Of a stretch of DNA of 64,000 nucleotides, positions 53,556 through 63,185 are shown piece by piece (position 1 is the first letter of the stretch; each line of letters begins with the position of its first letter). Source of the DNA: Pseudomonas sp. HN11. Its GTDB lineage: Bacteria; Pseudomonadota; Gammaproteobacteria; Pseudomonadales; Pseudomonadaceae. The notes below the pieces were generated by a model that saw nothing but the letters and a program-made list of their open reading frames with translations, was not told the origin of the DNA and made no database searches. The stretch covers positions 1,747,001 to 1,811,000 of the forward strand of contig NZ_CP089985.1 of the NCBI RefSeq assembly GCF_021390155.1, in the 5' to 3' direction. The position numbers were made by a program, and so were the translations under genes.

Positions 53556-54505
53556 CCACACAATCACCCCGCATCGGCATTATTGGCACCGGTGCCATTG
53601 GTGGTTTTTACGGTTTGATGCTGGCCCGCGCCGGTTTCGATGTGCACTTCCTGTTGCGAAGTGAATACGCGGCGGTCAGCGAGCACGGTCTGCGCCTGAA
53701 CAGCACAGTGCATGGCCCCTTGCACTTGCACCCGGTGCAGGCGTATGCCCGCGCCGCTGATATGCCGCCGTGCGATTGGCTGCTGGTGGGCACCAAGTCG
53801 ACCGGCAACGTCGACCTGGCCCCGACCATCGCCCAAGTTGCTGCCCTGGACGCCAAGGTGGTGTTGCTGCAAAACGGCCTCGATGTTGAAGACAGCCTGC
53901 GTGAACACCTGCCAGCGTCGCTGCATCTGCTCGGCGGCCTGTGCTACATCGGCGTGCACCGCTCAGCCCCTGGCGTGATCGAGCATCAGGCGTTAGGCCG
54001 GGTCAATCTGGGTTATCACAGTGGTACGGCGGCCAATGATGATGCGGCCCAACAGGCGATTGTCGAAGCCGGCGCTGCGCTGTTTCACAAGGCCGGCATT
54101 GAGTCCCAGGCCATGGCCAGCGTGCATCAGGCCCGCTGGCACAAGTTGGTGTGGAACGTGCCATACAACGGCCTCTCCGTCTTATTGGGCACCGGCACCA
54201 CAGCCATGATGGCGGACGAAGCCAGTCGCGAGCTGATCCAGGCACTGATGGCCGAAGTGGTGCAGGGCGCCCATGCCTGCGGTCATGAAATCCCCCAAAG
54301 CTACGCCGAGCAGATGTTCACCATGACTGAAACCATGGACGACTACCTGCCGAGCATGTACCACGACCACGTGCACAAACGCCCGCTGGAGCTGGCCGCG
54401 ATCTACGCTCGGCCACTCGCCGCCGCCAAAGCCGCCGGTTGCGAACTGCCGCGGATGCAGGCGCTGTACCAGGCCTTGAGTTTTATTGATCGGCATAACC
54501 GCTGA
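53552..54505 (+). CDS. panE: Putative 2-dehydropantoate 2-reductase
   Basis: A 317-aa ketopantoate reductase family protein. NADP-binding GIIGTGAIGGFYG (residues 8-20), KSTGNVDLAPTI and VVLLQNGLDVED, and the catalytic Lys region HKLVWNVPYNGLSVLLGT (near 195-212) are visible. It could make pantoate for coenzyme A, although family members with other substrates are common and a genome may carry several. The ATG overlaps the thioredoxin-like stop (ATGA). Confidence 0.83.
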   Translation: MTTQSPRIGIIGTGAIGGFYGLMLARAGFDVHFLLRSEYAAVSEHGLRLNSTVHGPLHLHPVQAYARAADMPPCDWLLVGTKSTGNVDLAPTIAQVAALDAKVVLLQNGLDVEDSLREHLPASLHLLGGLCYIGVHRSAPGVIEHQALGRVNLGYHSGTAANDDAAQQAIVEAGAALFHKAGIESQAMASVHQARWHKLVWNVPYNGLSVLLGTGTTAMMADEASRELIQALMAEVVQGAHACGHEIPQSYAEQMFTMTETMDDYLPSMYHDHVHKRPLELAAIYARPLAAAKAAGCELPRMQALYQALSFIDRHNR

Positions 54506-54520
54506 GTCGGGAGACACGCA

Positions 54521-55426
54521 ATGGCAAAAGGATTGGGCGACAAACTGGTGCTGGCGATTTCTTCGCGAGCCCTGTTCGACTTGAGCGATAGCCACAAGAT
54601 CTATCTGGCCGAAGGGGTCGAGACGTACCGTCAATACCAGATTGAACACGAGGAGGAAATCCTCGAGCCCGGTGACGCCTTCCCGCTGGTCAAGAAGCTG
54701 CTCAGCCTGAACGCCAGCCTGGGCCGTGCCCGGGTCGAAGTGGTGCTGGTATCGCGCAACAGCGCTGACACCGGCCTGCGCGTGTTCAACTCGATTCAAC
54801 ATTACGGCCTGGATATTTCCCGCGCTGCTTTCGTAGGCGGGCGTAGTCCTTATCCTTATCTGGCGGCGTTTGGTTGCCATCTGTTTCTTTCGACCCATGC
54901 TGAGGACGTGCGCAGCGCCCTCGACGCCGGCTTTGCGGCGGCGACAATTTTGTCTGGGGGGCCAAACCGCGCCTCCAGTGACGAACTGCGCATCGCCTTC
55001 GACGGTGACGCCGTACTGTTTTCCGATGAGTCGGAGCGGGTGTACCAGGCGGGCGGGTTGGAAGCGTTCCAGGCCAATGAGCGAGAGTCGGCGCGCCAGC
55101 CGTTGCACGGTGGTCCATTCAAAGGTTTTTTGGCGGCACTCAATCTGTTGCAGCGCGAGTTCGCAGATGAGGCTTGCCCGATCCGCACCGCGTTGGTTAC
55201 CGCTCGATCGGCGCCGTCCCATGAACGGGTGATTCGCACCTTGCGTGAATGGGATATACGCCTGGACGAGTCGTTGTTCCTCGGCGGCCTGGAAAAATCC
55301 GCGTTTCTGGAGGCGTTTGCCGCCGATGTGTTTTTCGATGATCAGGCCGGGCATTGCGAGAAAGCCATGGAGTTCGTGGCCACCGGGCATGTGCCCCATG
55401 GCATCAGTAATGAGGTGAAGCGCTAA
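54521..55426 (+). CDS. 5'-nucleotidase (cytosolic NT5C1-like family)
   Basis: A 301-aa phosphatase of the PF06189-type 5'-nucleotidase family. It begins GDKLVLAISSRALFDL, then VEVVLVSRNSADTGLRVFNSI, IAFDGDAVLFSDESE and VFFDDQAGHCE: the Asp-rich stretches of a HAD-like nucleotidase. It would hydrolyse nucleoside monophosphates in the cytoplasm. It starts 15 bp after panE, suggesting one transcript from the thioredoxin-like gene to here. Substrate preference is not evident. Confidence 0.84.
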   Translation: MAKGLGDKLVLAISSRALFDLSDSHKIYLAEGVETYRQYQIEHEEEILEPGDAFPLVKKLLSLNASLGRARVEVVLVSRNSADTGLRVFNSIQHYGLDISRAAFVGGRSPYPYLAAFGCHLFLSTHAEDVRSALDAGFAAATILSGGPNRASSDELRIAFDGDAVLFSDESERVYQAGGLEAFQANERESARQPLHGGPFKGFLAALNLLQREFADEACPIRTALVTARSAPSHERVIRTLREWDIRLDESLFLGGLEKSAFLEAFAADVFFDDQAGHCEKAMEFVATGHVPHGISNEVKR

Positions 55427-55497
55427 GTCGATCCAAGTCGCCCGGGCACTGCTAAGCTGATTTCATCTCCGCCATCCTGGCAGTTCCAGGGGGTTAT

Positions 55498-55998
55498 ATG
55501 ATTCGTTCGATGCTGTACGCCACAGACCTCGGTCTGTACGCGCCTTATGTAATGCAACATGCGCTGGCGCTGGCCCGAACGTTCAAGGCGGACCTGTATG
55601 TGATTCACGTGGTCGAGCCCATCGGGCTGTTCGCCGAATCGGTGCTACAGAGCTACCTTGATGAGAAGGCGCTGAATGAATGGCAGAGCCAGGGGTTGAC
55701 CACGGTAATGGCGACCATCGAGCAACGGGTGCTGGAGAGTTTTCGCGAGGAGTTGGGGGAGGGGGAGCAAGACCTGAAGTTGATTCGCTCGGTACGGGTG
55801 ATCCAGGGTGACCCGTGTGAGGTGATTCTCCACCAACTGCGCAAACTATCCGTGGACCTGTTGATCGTAGGCAGTCATAGCCATGCGACCGTGGCCGCTA
55901 CTCCGTTGGGGCGCACCGCTGCACGTGTGCTGCAGTTGTCTACGGTGCCGGTTTACCTGGTGCCTTCGTTGCAACGTCGACGCAGTGATGACGTGTGA
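55498..55998 (+). CDS. Universal stress protein
   Basis: A 166-aa UspA-fold protein. It begins MIRSMLYATDLGLYAPYVMQHALALA and ends with LLIVGSHSHATVAATPLGRTAARVLQLSTVPVYLVPS, the nucleotide-binding C-terminal pattern in slightly altered form (GSHSH...LG). One complete domain. Role in stress survival is assumed from the family. It stands alone between the 5'-nucleotidase and cysB. Confidence 0.88.
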   Translation: MIRSMLYATDLGLYAPYVMQHALALARTFKADLYVIHVVEPIGLFAESVLQSYLDEKALNEWQSQGLTTVMATIEQRVLESFREELGEGEQDLKLIRSVRVIQGDPCEVILHQLRKLSVDLLIVGSHSHATVAATPLGRTAARVLQLSTVPVYLVPSLQRRRSDDV

Positions 55999-56092
55999 TG
56001 GGTAGAAGCGATAAAAAGTTCTAGATTTATCCATCGAACCTTTAATATAGTTATATACCGTCGCTGATACCCGTGGCGTCTATCTGCTTTGA

Positions 56093-57076
<984 letters not shown>

Positions 57077-57081
57077 ATCGG

Positions 57082-57564
57082 CTATTTGGCCTCGGTAACG
57101 GTAAAATGTTGCCGAGCGCCCGCTACCAGAATCTCCACCTCATCGCCTTCGAACTTGCCCAGCAGGCTTTTGCCCAGCGGCGAGCGTGAGGTGATGACGG
57201 TCACCGGTTGGCCGACCACATCAACTTTCAAGCCCGCTGCGTCAGGCGCGAGGAACAGCCATTGCTGGCGAGCGTTCTCGTCTTCCAGACCCAGTAGCGC
57301 ACCCACCTCAATACCTCGTTGATCATCATAAGCGCGCAGTTGCATGTTCTGGCACAGCACCAACGCCTGCTTGATCTCCTCCACGCGCTTGGCTTGCCCC
57401 GCCGCCAGGTAGGAAGCTTCCAGCCCCAGGGTGTCGTATTTGTTTTCCGCGATGTTTTCTTCGTGGGTCGAGGTTTCGTAGGCGGTCTGCGCAGCGCGTT
57501 GGGCAATGTCGAGGTCGAGGGTGAGCTTTTCCAGTACGAGCTGGTGGACAGCGTGTTTATTCAT
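57082..57564 (-). CDS. GreA/GreB-related elongation factor-like protein
   Basis: A 160-aa Gre-fold protein with a long N-terminal helical hairpin (HQLVLEKLTLDLDIAQRAAQTAYETSTHEENIAENKYDTL, in parts) and a C-terminal FKBP-like domain ending GKSLLGKFEGDEVEILVAGARQHFTV. The hairpin tip has EENIAENKYDT rather than GDRSENADY, so cleavage activity is uncertain. It may instead compete with GreA/GreB for the polymerase channel; that is speculation. It starts within a few bases of the upstream gene's stop (TGATG), implying coupling. MTMNK at 57570 is an alternative start. Confidence 0.78.
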   Translation of the reverse strand: MNKHAVHQLVLEKLTLDLDIAQRAAQTAYETSTHEENIAENKYDTLGLEASYLAAGQAKRVEEIKQALVLCQNMQLRAYDDQRGIEVGALLGLEDENARQQWLFLAPDAAGLKVDVVGQPVTVITSRSPLGKSLLGKFEGDEVEILVAGARQHFTVTEAK

Positions 57565-57569
57565 GGTCA

Positions 57570-57938
57570 TCAATCGCAGAATTGCAGGACATTGGCCCGG
57601 GTCTTTTCGTTGGGAGCGTTCTGGTCCTGTTGCAGCCAGAACTGGCATTTGGGGTTGGACAGGTTGCGTGCGTTGGTGCGGGCCTGGTCGAGGATTTGTT
57701 GCTGTTCCTGCTTCTGCAGGTTTTGTTGGTATTGCTCGAACATGCGGTTCGGCGGTTCAGGTGCCACCACCGCAGGCTTACCCAATTGCTGCACGGCCTG
57801 GGCGACCGGCGCCAGGCTCTGTGGGAACAGGTAGCGCGACGCCAGCCAGGTGGTCAGCACGATGGCGATAAACCCCAGCCATACGCCAAAGGCGATAGCG
57901 GCACTGAGTTTGAACAACGACAACGGACGATCAGACAT
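57570..57938 (-). CDS. Hypothetical single-TM protein
   Basis: A 122-aa protein with one membrane helix (about residues 10-32, SAAIAFGVWLGFIAIVLTTWLA) and a Gln-rich, probably coiled, extracytoplasmic region with two Cys near the end (PKCQFWL and LQFCD). No domain recognised. AGGAGG lies five bases before the ATG at 57938. Its stop overlaps the start of the Gre-like gene, so the two form an operon. Confidence 0.75.
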   Translation of the reverse strand: MSDRPLSLFKLSAAIAFGVWLGFIAIVLTTWLASRYLFPQSLAPVAQAVQQLGKPAVVAPEPPNRMFEQYQQNLQKQEQQQILDQARTNARNLSNPKCQFWLQQDQNAPNEKTRANVLQFCD

Positions 57939-58070
57939 GATGCCCTCCTGGCAGGCATTGACGGCGTGGCGGCGATTGTCGCACAGCCACTGTGCAGAAT
58001 AATCGCGATCAAGCCTTCTGCATCCGCGCATTTATGCGGACAATCGAGGCTTTGAGCGTTGGAGCCAGGA

Positions 58071-59204
58071 ATGAAAGCCCGCTGGGATATTTTTTGTAGC
58101 GTCGTCGACAACTATGGCGACATTGGCGTGACCTGGCGCCTGGCCCGGCAATTGGTGGCGGAACATGCCTGCGATGTGCGCTTGTGGGTCGATGACCTGC
58201 GCGCATTCGAACGCATGTGTCCCGAGATTGACGTACAGCTCGATCAACAATGGCAGGAAGGCGTCGAAGTGCGCCATTGGCCGGCCGACTGGGTAGGCGC
58301 GCCAGCGGCGGATGTGGTGATCGCCGCGTTTGCCTGTCAGTTGCCGCCTGACTATATGGAGGCCATGGCCGAGCGGGAATGCACGCCGGTGTGGATGAAC
58401 CTGGATTACCTGAGTGCCGAAGAGTGGGTGGTGGGCTGTCATCGGCTGCCGTCGGTGAAATTCAAGGGTGTGCAGAAGTACTTCTTCTTCCCCGGATTCC
58501 GCCCCGGCACCGGTGGCCTTTTGCGTGAGGGCGGGTTGCTGGAACAGCGTCGGACTTTTCAGCAGGATGCGAGCGGGCAGCAAGACTTCCTGCAAACCTT
58601 GGGTGTGTTTCCCACAGCCGGTGCGCGGCTGATCTCATTGTTTGCCTACGAAAATGCCGGGCTCGCCAGTTGGTTGGACGTGTTATCGACGGACGGGCGT
58701 GCCACTCATCTGTTGGTGCCGGAGGGGCGCATTCTGGGTGATGTGCAGCGCTGGCTCGGCCTGGAGCGGCTGTCGGCGGGTGATATCCAGCAGCATGGAT
58801 CGCTTACCGTGCAGGTGATTGCTTTCGTGCGCCAGGAACAATATGACCGCCTGCTGTGGTGCTGCGATTTCAATGCCGTACGCGGCGAAGACTCCTTCGT
58901 GCGCGCCCAGTGGGCCGGGCGACCGCTGCTGTGGCATATCTATCGACAGGACGAAGACATTCACCTCGATAAGCTCGATGCCTTCCTGGAGCTGTATACC
59001 GCCGGTTTGTCACCGTCGGCAAGGGCAGCTCTGATCGGGCTCTGGCAAACCTGGAACACGGGGGGCGATATGGCCCAGCCATGGAAAATGCTGCTGGAAC
59101 ATTGGCCGGAGGTCAGCCAGCACGCCGAAACATGGTGTCTGGAACAGGGCTTGCAGGCCGATCTTGCGACGGCGCTGGTACAGTTTTATGAAAGTTGGAT
59201 ATGA
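58071..59204 (+). CDS. earP: EarP, EF-P arginine rhamnosyltransferase
   Basis: A 377-aa inverting glycosyltransferase (DUF2331) that attaches rhamnose from dTDP-L-rhamnose to Arg32 of EF-P. Seen are the N-terminal WDIFCSVVDNYGDIGVTWRLARQL, the core VWMNLDYLSAEEWV, KYFFFPGFRPGTGGLLRE, and the conserved NAVRGEDSFVRAQWAGRPLLWHIY near residues 270-293 with the acidic active-site Asp/Glu. GGAG six bases before the ATG at 58071 gives MKARWDIFC. It lies directly upstream of efp, which supports the assignment. Confidence 0.95.
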   Translation: MKARWDIFCSVVDNYGDIGVTWRLARQLVAEHACDVRLWVDDLRAFERMCPEIDVQLDQQWQEGVEVRHWPADWVGAPAADVVIAAFACQLPPDYMEAMAERECTPVWMNLDYLSAEEWVVGCHRLPSVKFKGVQKYFFFPGFRPGTGGLLREGGLLEQRRTFQQDASGQQDFLQTLGVFPTAGARLISLFAYENAGLASWLDVLSTDGRATHLLVPEGRILGDVQRWLGLERLSAGDIQQHGSLTVQVIAFVRQEQYDRLLWCCDFNAVRGEDSFVRAQWAGRPLLWHIYRQDEDIHLDKLDAFLELYTAGLSPSARAALIGLWQTWNTGGDMAQPWKMLLEHWPEVSQHAETWCLEQGLQADLATALVQFYESWI

Positions 59205-59253
59205 TACGCGACCTTGAATTTTGTAAATCCCATCCAAATTTCGGATATTCGTA

Positions 59254-59826
59254 ATGAAAACTGGTAAAGAACTGAAACCCGGTACCGTGATCCGTATCGA
59301 CAACGACCCTTGGTTGGTTCAGAAAGCTGAGTTCACCAAGTCTGGTCGTAACAGCGCAATCATGAAGACCAAGCTGAAGAACCTGCTGACCGGTTACAAG
59401 ACCGAAACCGTATACAGCGCCGACGACAAGCTGGACGACGTGATCCTCGACCGCAAAGAAGCGACCCTGTCCTTCATCAGCGGCGACACCTACACGTTCA
59501 TGGACACCACCGACTACACCATGTACGAACTGAACGCTGAAGACATCGAAGCCGTTCTGCCGTTCATCGAAGAAGGCATGACCGACGTTTGCGAAGCGAT
59601 CTTCTTCGAAGAGCGCCTGGTTTCCGTAGAGCTGCCGACCACTATCGTACGTAAAGTGGCCTACACCGAGGGTTCCGCTCGCGGCGACACGTCGGGTAAG
59701 GTCATGAAGCCTGCCAAGCTGGCTAACGGCACCGAGCTGCAAGTGGCTGATTTCATCGAAATCGACGACCTGATCGAGATCGATACCCGCGAAGGCGGTT
59801 CGTATAAAGGTCGCGCCAAGAAGTAA
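59254..59826 (+). CDS. efp: Elongation factor P
   Basis: A 190-aa translation factor that relieves ribosome stalling at polyproline. Three beta-barrel domains are present. The tip of domain I reads [12 protein letters not shown] with Arg at position 32, which is the form modified by EarP rather than the Lys modified by EpmA/EpmB. Its neighbour earP confirms the pairing. A strong terminator follows, shared with the convergent esterase gene. Confidence 0.97.
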   Translation: MKTGKELKPGTVIRIDNDPWLVQKAEFTKSGRNSAIMKTKLKNLLTGYKTETVYSADDKLDDVILDRKEATLSFISGDTYTFMDTTDYTMYELNAEDIEAVLPFIEEGMTDVCEAIFFEERLVSVELPTTIVRKVAYTEGSARGDTSGKVMKPAKLANGTELQVADFIEIDDLIEIDTREGGSYKGRAKK

Positions 59827-59845
59827 TTCCGGCCCTGCCGATACG

Positions 59846-59877
59846 AAAAAAGCCCGACCATGCGTCGGGCTTTTTTA
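59846..59877. terminator. Bidirectional terminator after efp
   Basis: AAAAAAGCCCGAC, short loop CATGC, GTCGGGCTTTTTT, 20 bp past the efp stop and 14 bp before the convergent esterase stop. Confidence 0.87.
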
Positions 59878-59890
59878 TGCACGTTGAGTT

Positions 59891-60907
59891 TTACTTCAAG
59901 TGTTGCTTCAGCTCATCCGAAGCCTGGAGCAATGCCGAACGAACTGCCGGGACCTGGCTGACTACGTTGAGCAAACCGTAGTCGTGGATCATGCCGTTGT
60001 AGCGCACGGCGGTCACCGGTACACCGGCGGCGTCCAGCTTGCGGGCATAGGCTTCGCCCTCATCGCGCAGCACATCGGCGCTGGCAGTCTGGATCAGCGC
60101 AGGCGGCAAGCCCTTCAACTGATCAGTGGTAGCCCGCAGCGGTGAGGCGTAGATCTCGGCGCGCTGCTTGGCGTCGGTGGTGTAGTTGTCCCAAAACCAC
60201 TTCATCATGTTGCGGGTGAGGAAGTGCCCTTCGGCATATTGGTTGTAGGACCCGGTGTCGAAATTGGCGTCGGTCACCGGCCATAACAGCACTTGGAACT
60301 TGATGGCCGGCGTGCCCTTGTCCTTGGCCATCAGACTCACGACCGCCGCCATATTGCCGCCGACACTGTTGCCCGCTACTGCCAGGCGCTTGCCGTCGAC
60401 GTTGATCTCCTGGCCATGTTCGGCCACCCATTTTGTAGCGGCATAGGCCTGGTTGATCGCTACCGGGTAATGCGCTTCCGGCGAAGGCGTGTAGTTGACG
60501 AACACCGCCACCGCCCCCGAACCCACTACCAAGTCCCGCACCAGGCGTTCATGGGTCGGGTAATCCCCCAACACCCAGCCGCCGCCGTGGAAGAACATGA
60601 ACACGGGCAATGTGCCCTTGACTCCGGCTGGGCGCACGATGGTCAGGTCCAGCGGCTTGCCATCGACCTGGATGGTCTTCTGGCTTACATCCGCTGCTGG
60701 CAAGGTCAGCTTCACACCGGCCTGGGCGCCGGTCAGTACGGCACGGGCGTCCTTGGGCGTCAGTTGTTCCATCGGTTTGCCGGTGCCGGCGTTCAACACA
60801 TCCAGAAAGGCCTGGGTGTTGTGTTCGACTTCACCGGTTGCCGCAAAGGCATGGGTGATGGACAAGGCGAGCAAGGTGCCGGTGAGTGCTTTACCAATTG
60901 TGTTCAT
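59891..60907 (-). CDS. Exported alpha/beta hydrolase (hormone-sensitive lipase family)
   Basis: A 338-aa esterase with a signal peptide (MNTIGKALTGTLLALSITHAFA). HGGGWVLG (residues 107-114) is the oxyanion motif; the nucleophile elbow is GNSVGG with Ser181, a variant of the usual GDSAGG. The Asp (SADVLRDEGE) and His (GMIHDYGLLN) are present. It should hydrolyse short acyl esters in the periplasm. It begins 28 bp after ohr, and so is probably co-transcribed. A role with oxidised lipids is an inference from that context. Confidence 0.87.
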   Translation of the reverse strand: MNTIGKALTGTLLALSITHAFAATGEVEHNTQAFLDVLNAGTGKPMEQLTPKDARAVLTGAQAGVKLTLPAADVSQKTIQVDGKPLDLTIVRPAGVKGTLPVFMFFHGGGWVLGDYPTHERLVRDLVVGSGAVAVFVNYTPSPEAHYPVAINQAYAATKWVAEHGQEINVDGKRLAVAGNSVGGNMAAVVSLMAKDKGTPAIKFQVLLWPVTDANFDTGSYNQYAEGHFLTRNMMKWFWDNYTTDAKQRAEIYASPLRATTDQLKGLPPALIQTASADVLRDEGEAYARKLDAAGVPVTAVRYNGMIHDYGLLNVVSQVPAVRSALLQASDELKQHLK

Positions 60908-60935
60908 TGTTTTCTCCAGGTGCGGCTGAGGTCAT

Positions 60936-61355
60936 TTAGACAGTTACGTGCAGACGTACATCCACGTTGCCACGGGTGGCGTTAGAGTACGGGCAGACTT
61001 GGTGAGCGGCGTCGACCAGGCTTTGCGCGTCGTCCTGAGCCAAGCCGGGCAGGCTGATGTGCAGGTCGATATCAAGGCCGAAACCACCAGGAATCTGGCC
61101 GATGCCGACGTGGGCGGTGATCGAAGCGTCATCCGGGATTTTGCGTTTGGTCTGGCTGGCGACGAATTTCAGGGCGCCAATGAAGCAAGCCGAATAGCCG
61201 GCTGCGAACAATTGTTCAGGGTTGGTGGCCTGGCCACCGGCACCGCCCAGTTCTTTGGGAGTGGAGAGTTTGACGTCGAGGATGTTGTCGTTGGAAACAG
61301 CACGACCATCACGGCCGCCGGTGGCGGTAGCTACTGCGGTATAGAGCGTTTGCAT
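60936..61355 (-). CDS. ohr: Organic hydroperoxide resistance protein
   Basis: A 139-aa OsmC-fold peroxidase. The catalytic cysteines lie in FAAGYSACFIGAL (near residue 58) and HQVCPYSNATRGN (near 123), and the TPKELGGAGGQATNPEQ loop is typical. It reduces organic hydroperoxides using lipoyl cofactors. The ATG at 61355 fits Ohr length; the open frame before it lies in the promoter region. OhrR is encoded 237 bp upstream in the same direction. Confidence 0.95.
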   Translation of the reverse strand: MQTLYTAVATATGGRDGRAVSNDNILDVKLSTPKELGGAGGQATNPEQLFAAGYSACFIGALKFVASQTKRKIPDDASITAHVGIGQIPGGFGLDIDLHISLPGLAQDDAQSLVDAAHQVCPYSNATRGNVDVRLHVTV

Positions 61356-61369
61356 GGTGTTTTCCTCTC

Positions 61370-61445
61370 GTTTGTTAGCGCTAAATATTTGCGCGCTAAA
61401 TTGTTTGCGAGATAAATGTACCGCGCAATTATTTAGTGCGCAACA
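61370..61445. promoter_or_regulatory. Probable OhrR operator pair upstream of ohr
   Basis: TTGCGCGCTAAA (61389-61400) and its near-perfect inverse TTTAGTGCGCAA (61432-61443, one mismatch), plus the palindrome TTAGCGCTAA (61375-61384), lie 20-90 bp before ohr. OhrR/MarR proteins bind such AT-flanked inverted repeats, and the sites flank the expected promoter. The assignment is by position and symmetry. Confidence 0.6.
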
Positions 61446-61592
61446 TAAATTTCCAAATGTGTGATTTTTTCCTTTCGGTGCAATCACCTCGTAGGAAGGT
61501 AAAGCTTTATGAACGGGAAAAAGGGCTCAGACTATAGGATTAATCTGAGCTGGTACTTCGAGGGGATGTGGTTTTGCGCAGGTGAAGTGCAG

Positions 61593-62045
61593 TTACTGAC
61601 TGGCTTGCAAATTTGCCCGAAGTGCTAGCAAATCGCTTTGCAGCTCTCGCAATTGGCCAAGCTCAAGGCCGCTGGCGCCTAGGATGCACTGGGGAATACC
61701 CATGGCTTTTTCCTGCAAAGCGCGACCGGCGTCGGTCAATTCCACGACCACCACGCGTTCATCTTCGCGGCTGCGGGTACGGCTGAGCAGGCCTTCGACT
61801 TCCAGGCGCTTGAGCAGCGGTGTCAGCGAACCTGGATCGGTCAGCAGACGGTTGCTGATTTCTCCGACGGTCAAACCGTCCTCTTCCCACAGCACCATCA
61901 TGGCCAGGTATTGCGGGTAGGTCAGGCCCAAGGCCTGCAGCAGTGGTTTGTAGACCTTGGTCATCAGCAGCGAGGTGGAGTGCAGCGCGAAGCACAGCTG
62001 GTTGTCCAGCATCAGGGATTCGCACAGGTCGGAATTTTTACTCAT
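61593..62045 (-). CDS. ohrR: OhrR, MarR-family organic peroxide sensor
   Basis: A 150-aa MarR regulator with LDNQLCFALHSTSLLMTKVYKPLL at the start; Cys18 matches the reactive Cys of OhrR. The winged helix includes GLTYPQYLAMMVLWEEDGLTVGEISNRL, then SLTPLLKRLEVEGLLSRTRSREDERVV. It represses ohr until the Cys is oxidised. It lies upstream of ohr in the same direction, the common pseudomonad arrangement, and should also read the operators described. Confidence 0.94.
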   Translation of the reverse strand: MSKNSDLCESLMLDNQLCFALHSTSLLMTKVYKPLLQALGLTYPQYLAMMVLWEEDGLTVGEISNRLLTDPGSLTPLLKRLEVEGLLSRTRSREDERVVVVELTDAGRALQEKAMGIPQCILGASGLELGQLRELQSDLLALRANLQASQ

Positions 62046-62125
62046 GGTGGTGCCTCCGGAAAACGTTTCTGGGCTGGAATCTAGCGGGCAAATCTTTAAT
62101 GCGCCAGATAATTCTGTCCGAGCGG

Positions 62126-63076
62126 TCAGACAAAGCCACTTTGCAATGTCAGGTCCCAGGGCGGCACCGGGCTGAACCGGGTTTTAAGATATTCCAGCAA
62201 CAAGCGGCTGCGCGCGTTGGGTTGCTGTTCCAGGCGGAGTGCATAGATCCCGGTGGTTTCTGGACTGGGCAGGCCATTTTCGCAAAATAGCGGCAGCAGT
62301 TCGCCGCGCACCAGGTACTCACTGGCCAGCCAAGTAGGCAGGTGAGCAATGCCCAGTCCGGCCAGGGCGCCGGATAGCAAGGCTTCGGCGTTATTGGCGC
62401 TCATGCGGATACGACGCGGGCGGTAGGTGGCGCGGCGCCCATCCAGATCGAAGCGCCACGCGAATGTTGGCGCCAGGCCATCCCAGTCCAGCCCGTCGTG
62501 TTCGCTCAGCTCCCTGGGGTGGCTCGGCATGCCTCGGTTTTTCAGATAGGTCGGGCTGGCGCAGGCAACCCGCACGATGCTCGCCAGCGGCGTGGCAATC
62601 AACCGGGTATCGACGATATGCCCGGCACGTAACACTAGATCGACCTTGCCAAGATGTGCACCCTGCATGTCCACAAAGCTGTCGATCAGATGCAGGTGCA
62701 CATCCAGCCCTGGGTAGACATTCAGGAAGTCCGCAATCACCGGCGCCAGGTGCCGTCGACCAAATGCTGCCGGCGCATCCACCCGAATCAGACCCTCCGG
62801 CGCATGGCTCAACGACACGGCTTCGGCCCGCGCCAGTTGCAGCTCACTGACGATGCGTCGCGCCCGCTCGGCAAAGGCCAATCCTGCCGGAGTTGCCACC
62901 ACTGCGTGGGTGCTGCGCTGGAACAAGCGGCTGCCCACCGAACTTTCCAGGCTGTCGATGCGCCTCGCCACTGCCGAGGGGGTCAGTGGATGGCGGCGCG
63001 CCGCAGCGGAAAAACTGCCGGTTTCCAGTACATCGAGAAACAGGCTTAGTTGATCGGTCAGGGTATTCGGGTTCAT
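62126..63076 (-). CDS. LysR family transcriptional regulator
   Basis: A 316-aa LysR regulator of the group with two-domain DNA binding: LSLFLDVLETGSFSAAARRHPLTPSAVARRIDSLESSVGSRLFQRS (in parts, near residues 9-54) and an effector domain with LPTWLASEYLVRGEL. The start at 63076 gives MNPNTLTDQLS; the open frame upstream enters the divergent promoter. It is divergent from the TauE/SafE gene, with 109 bp between, and may control it. The effector is unknown. Confidence 0.88.
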   Translation of the reverse strand: MNPNTLTDQLSLFLDVLETGSFSAAARRHPLTPSAVARRIDSLESSVGSRLFQRSTHAVVATPAGLAFAERARRIVSELQLARAEAVSLSHAPEGLIRVDAPAAFGRRHLAPVIADFLNVYPGLDVHLHLIDSFVDMQGAHLGKVDLVLRAGHIVDTRLIATPLASIVRVACASPTYLKNRGMPSHPRELSEHDGLDWDGLAPTFAWRFDLDGRRATYRPRRIRMSANNAEALLSGALAGLGIAHLPTWLASEYLVRGELLPLFCENGLPSPETTGIYALRLEQQPNARSRLLLEYLKTRFSPVPPWDLTLQSGFV

Positions 63077-63185
63077 TAAAAAGACGCTTATGCGAGATTG
63101 GCACAGCCATTGTGCGTTGCTGTGCGTTTCCGTGCCATAGCGGACTGCGTAGCATGCAAGGCCTGGGATTGTGGAGTAGCACGCG

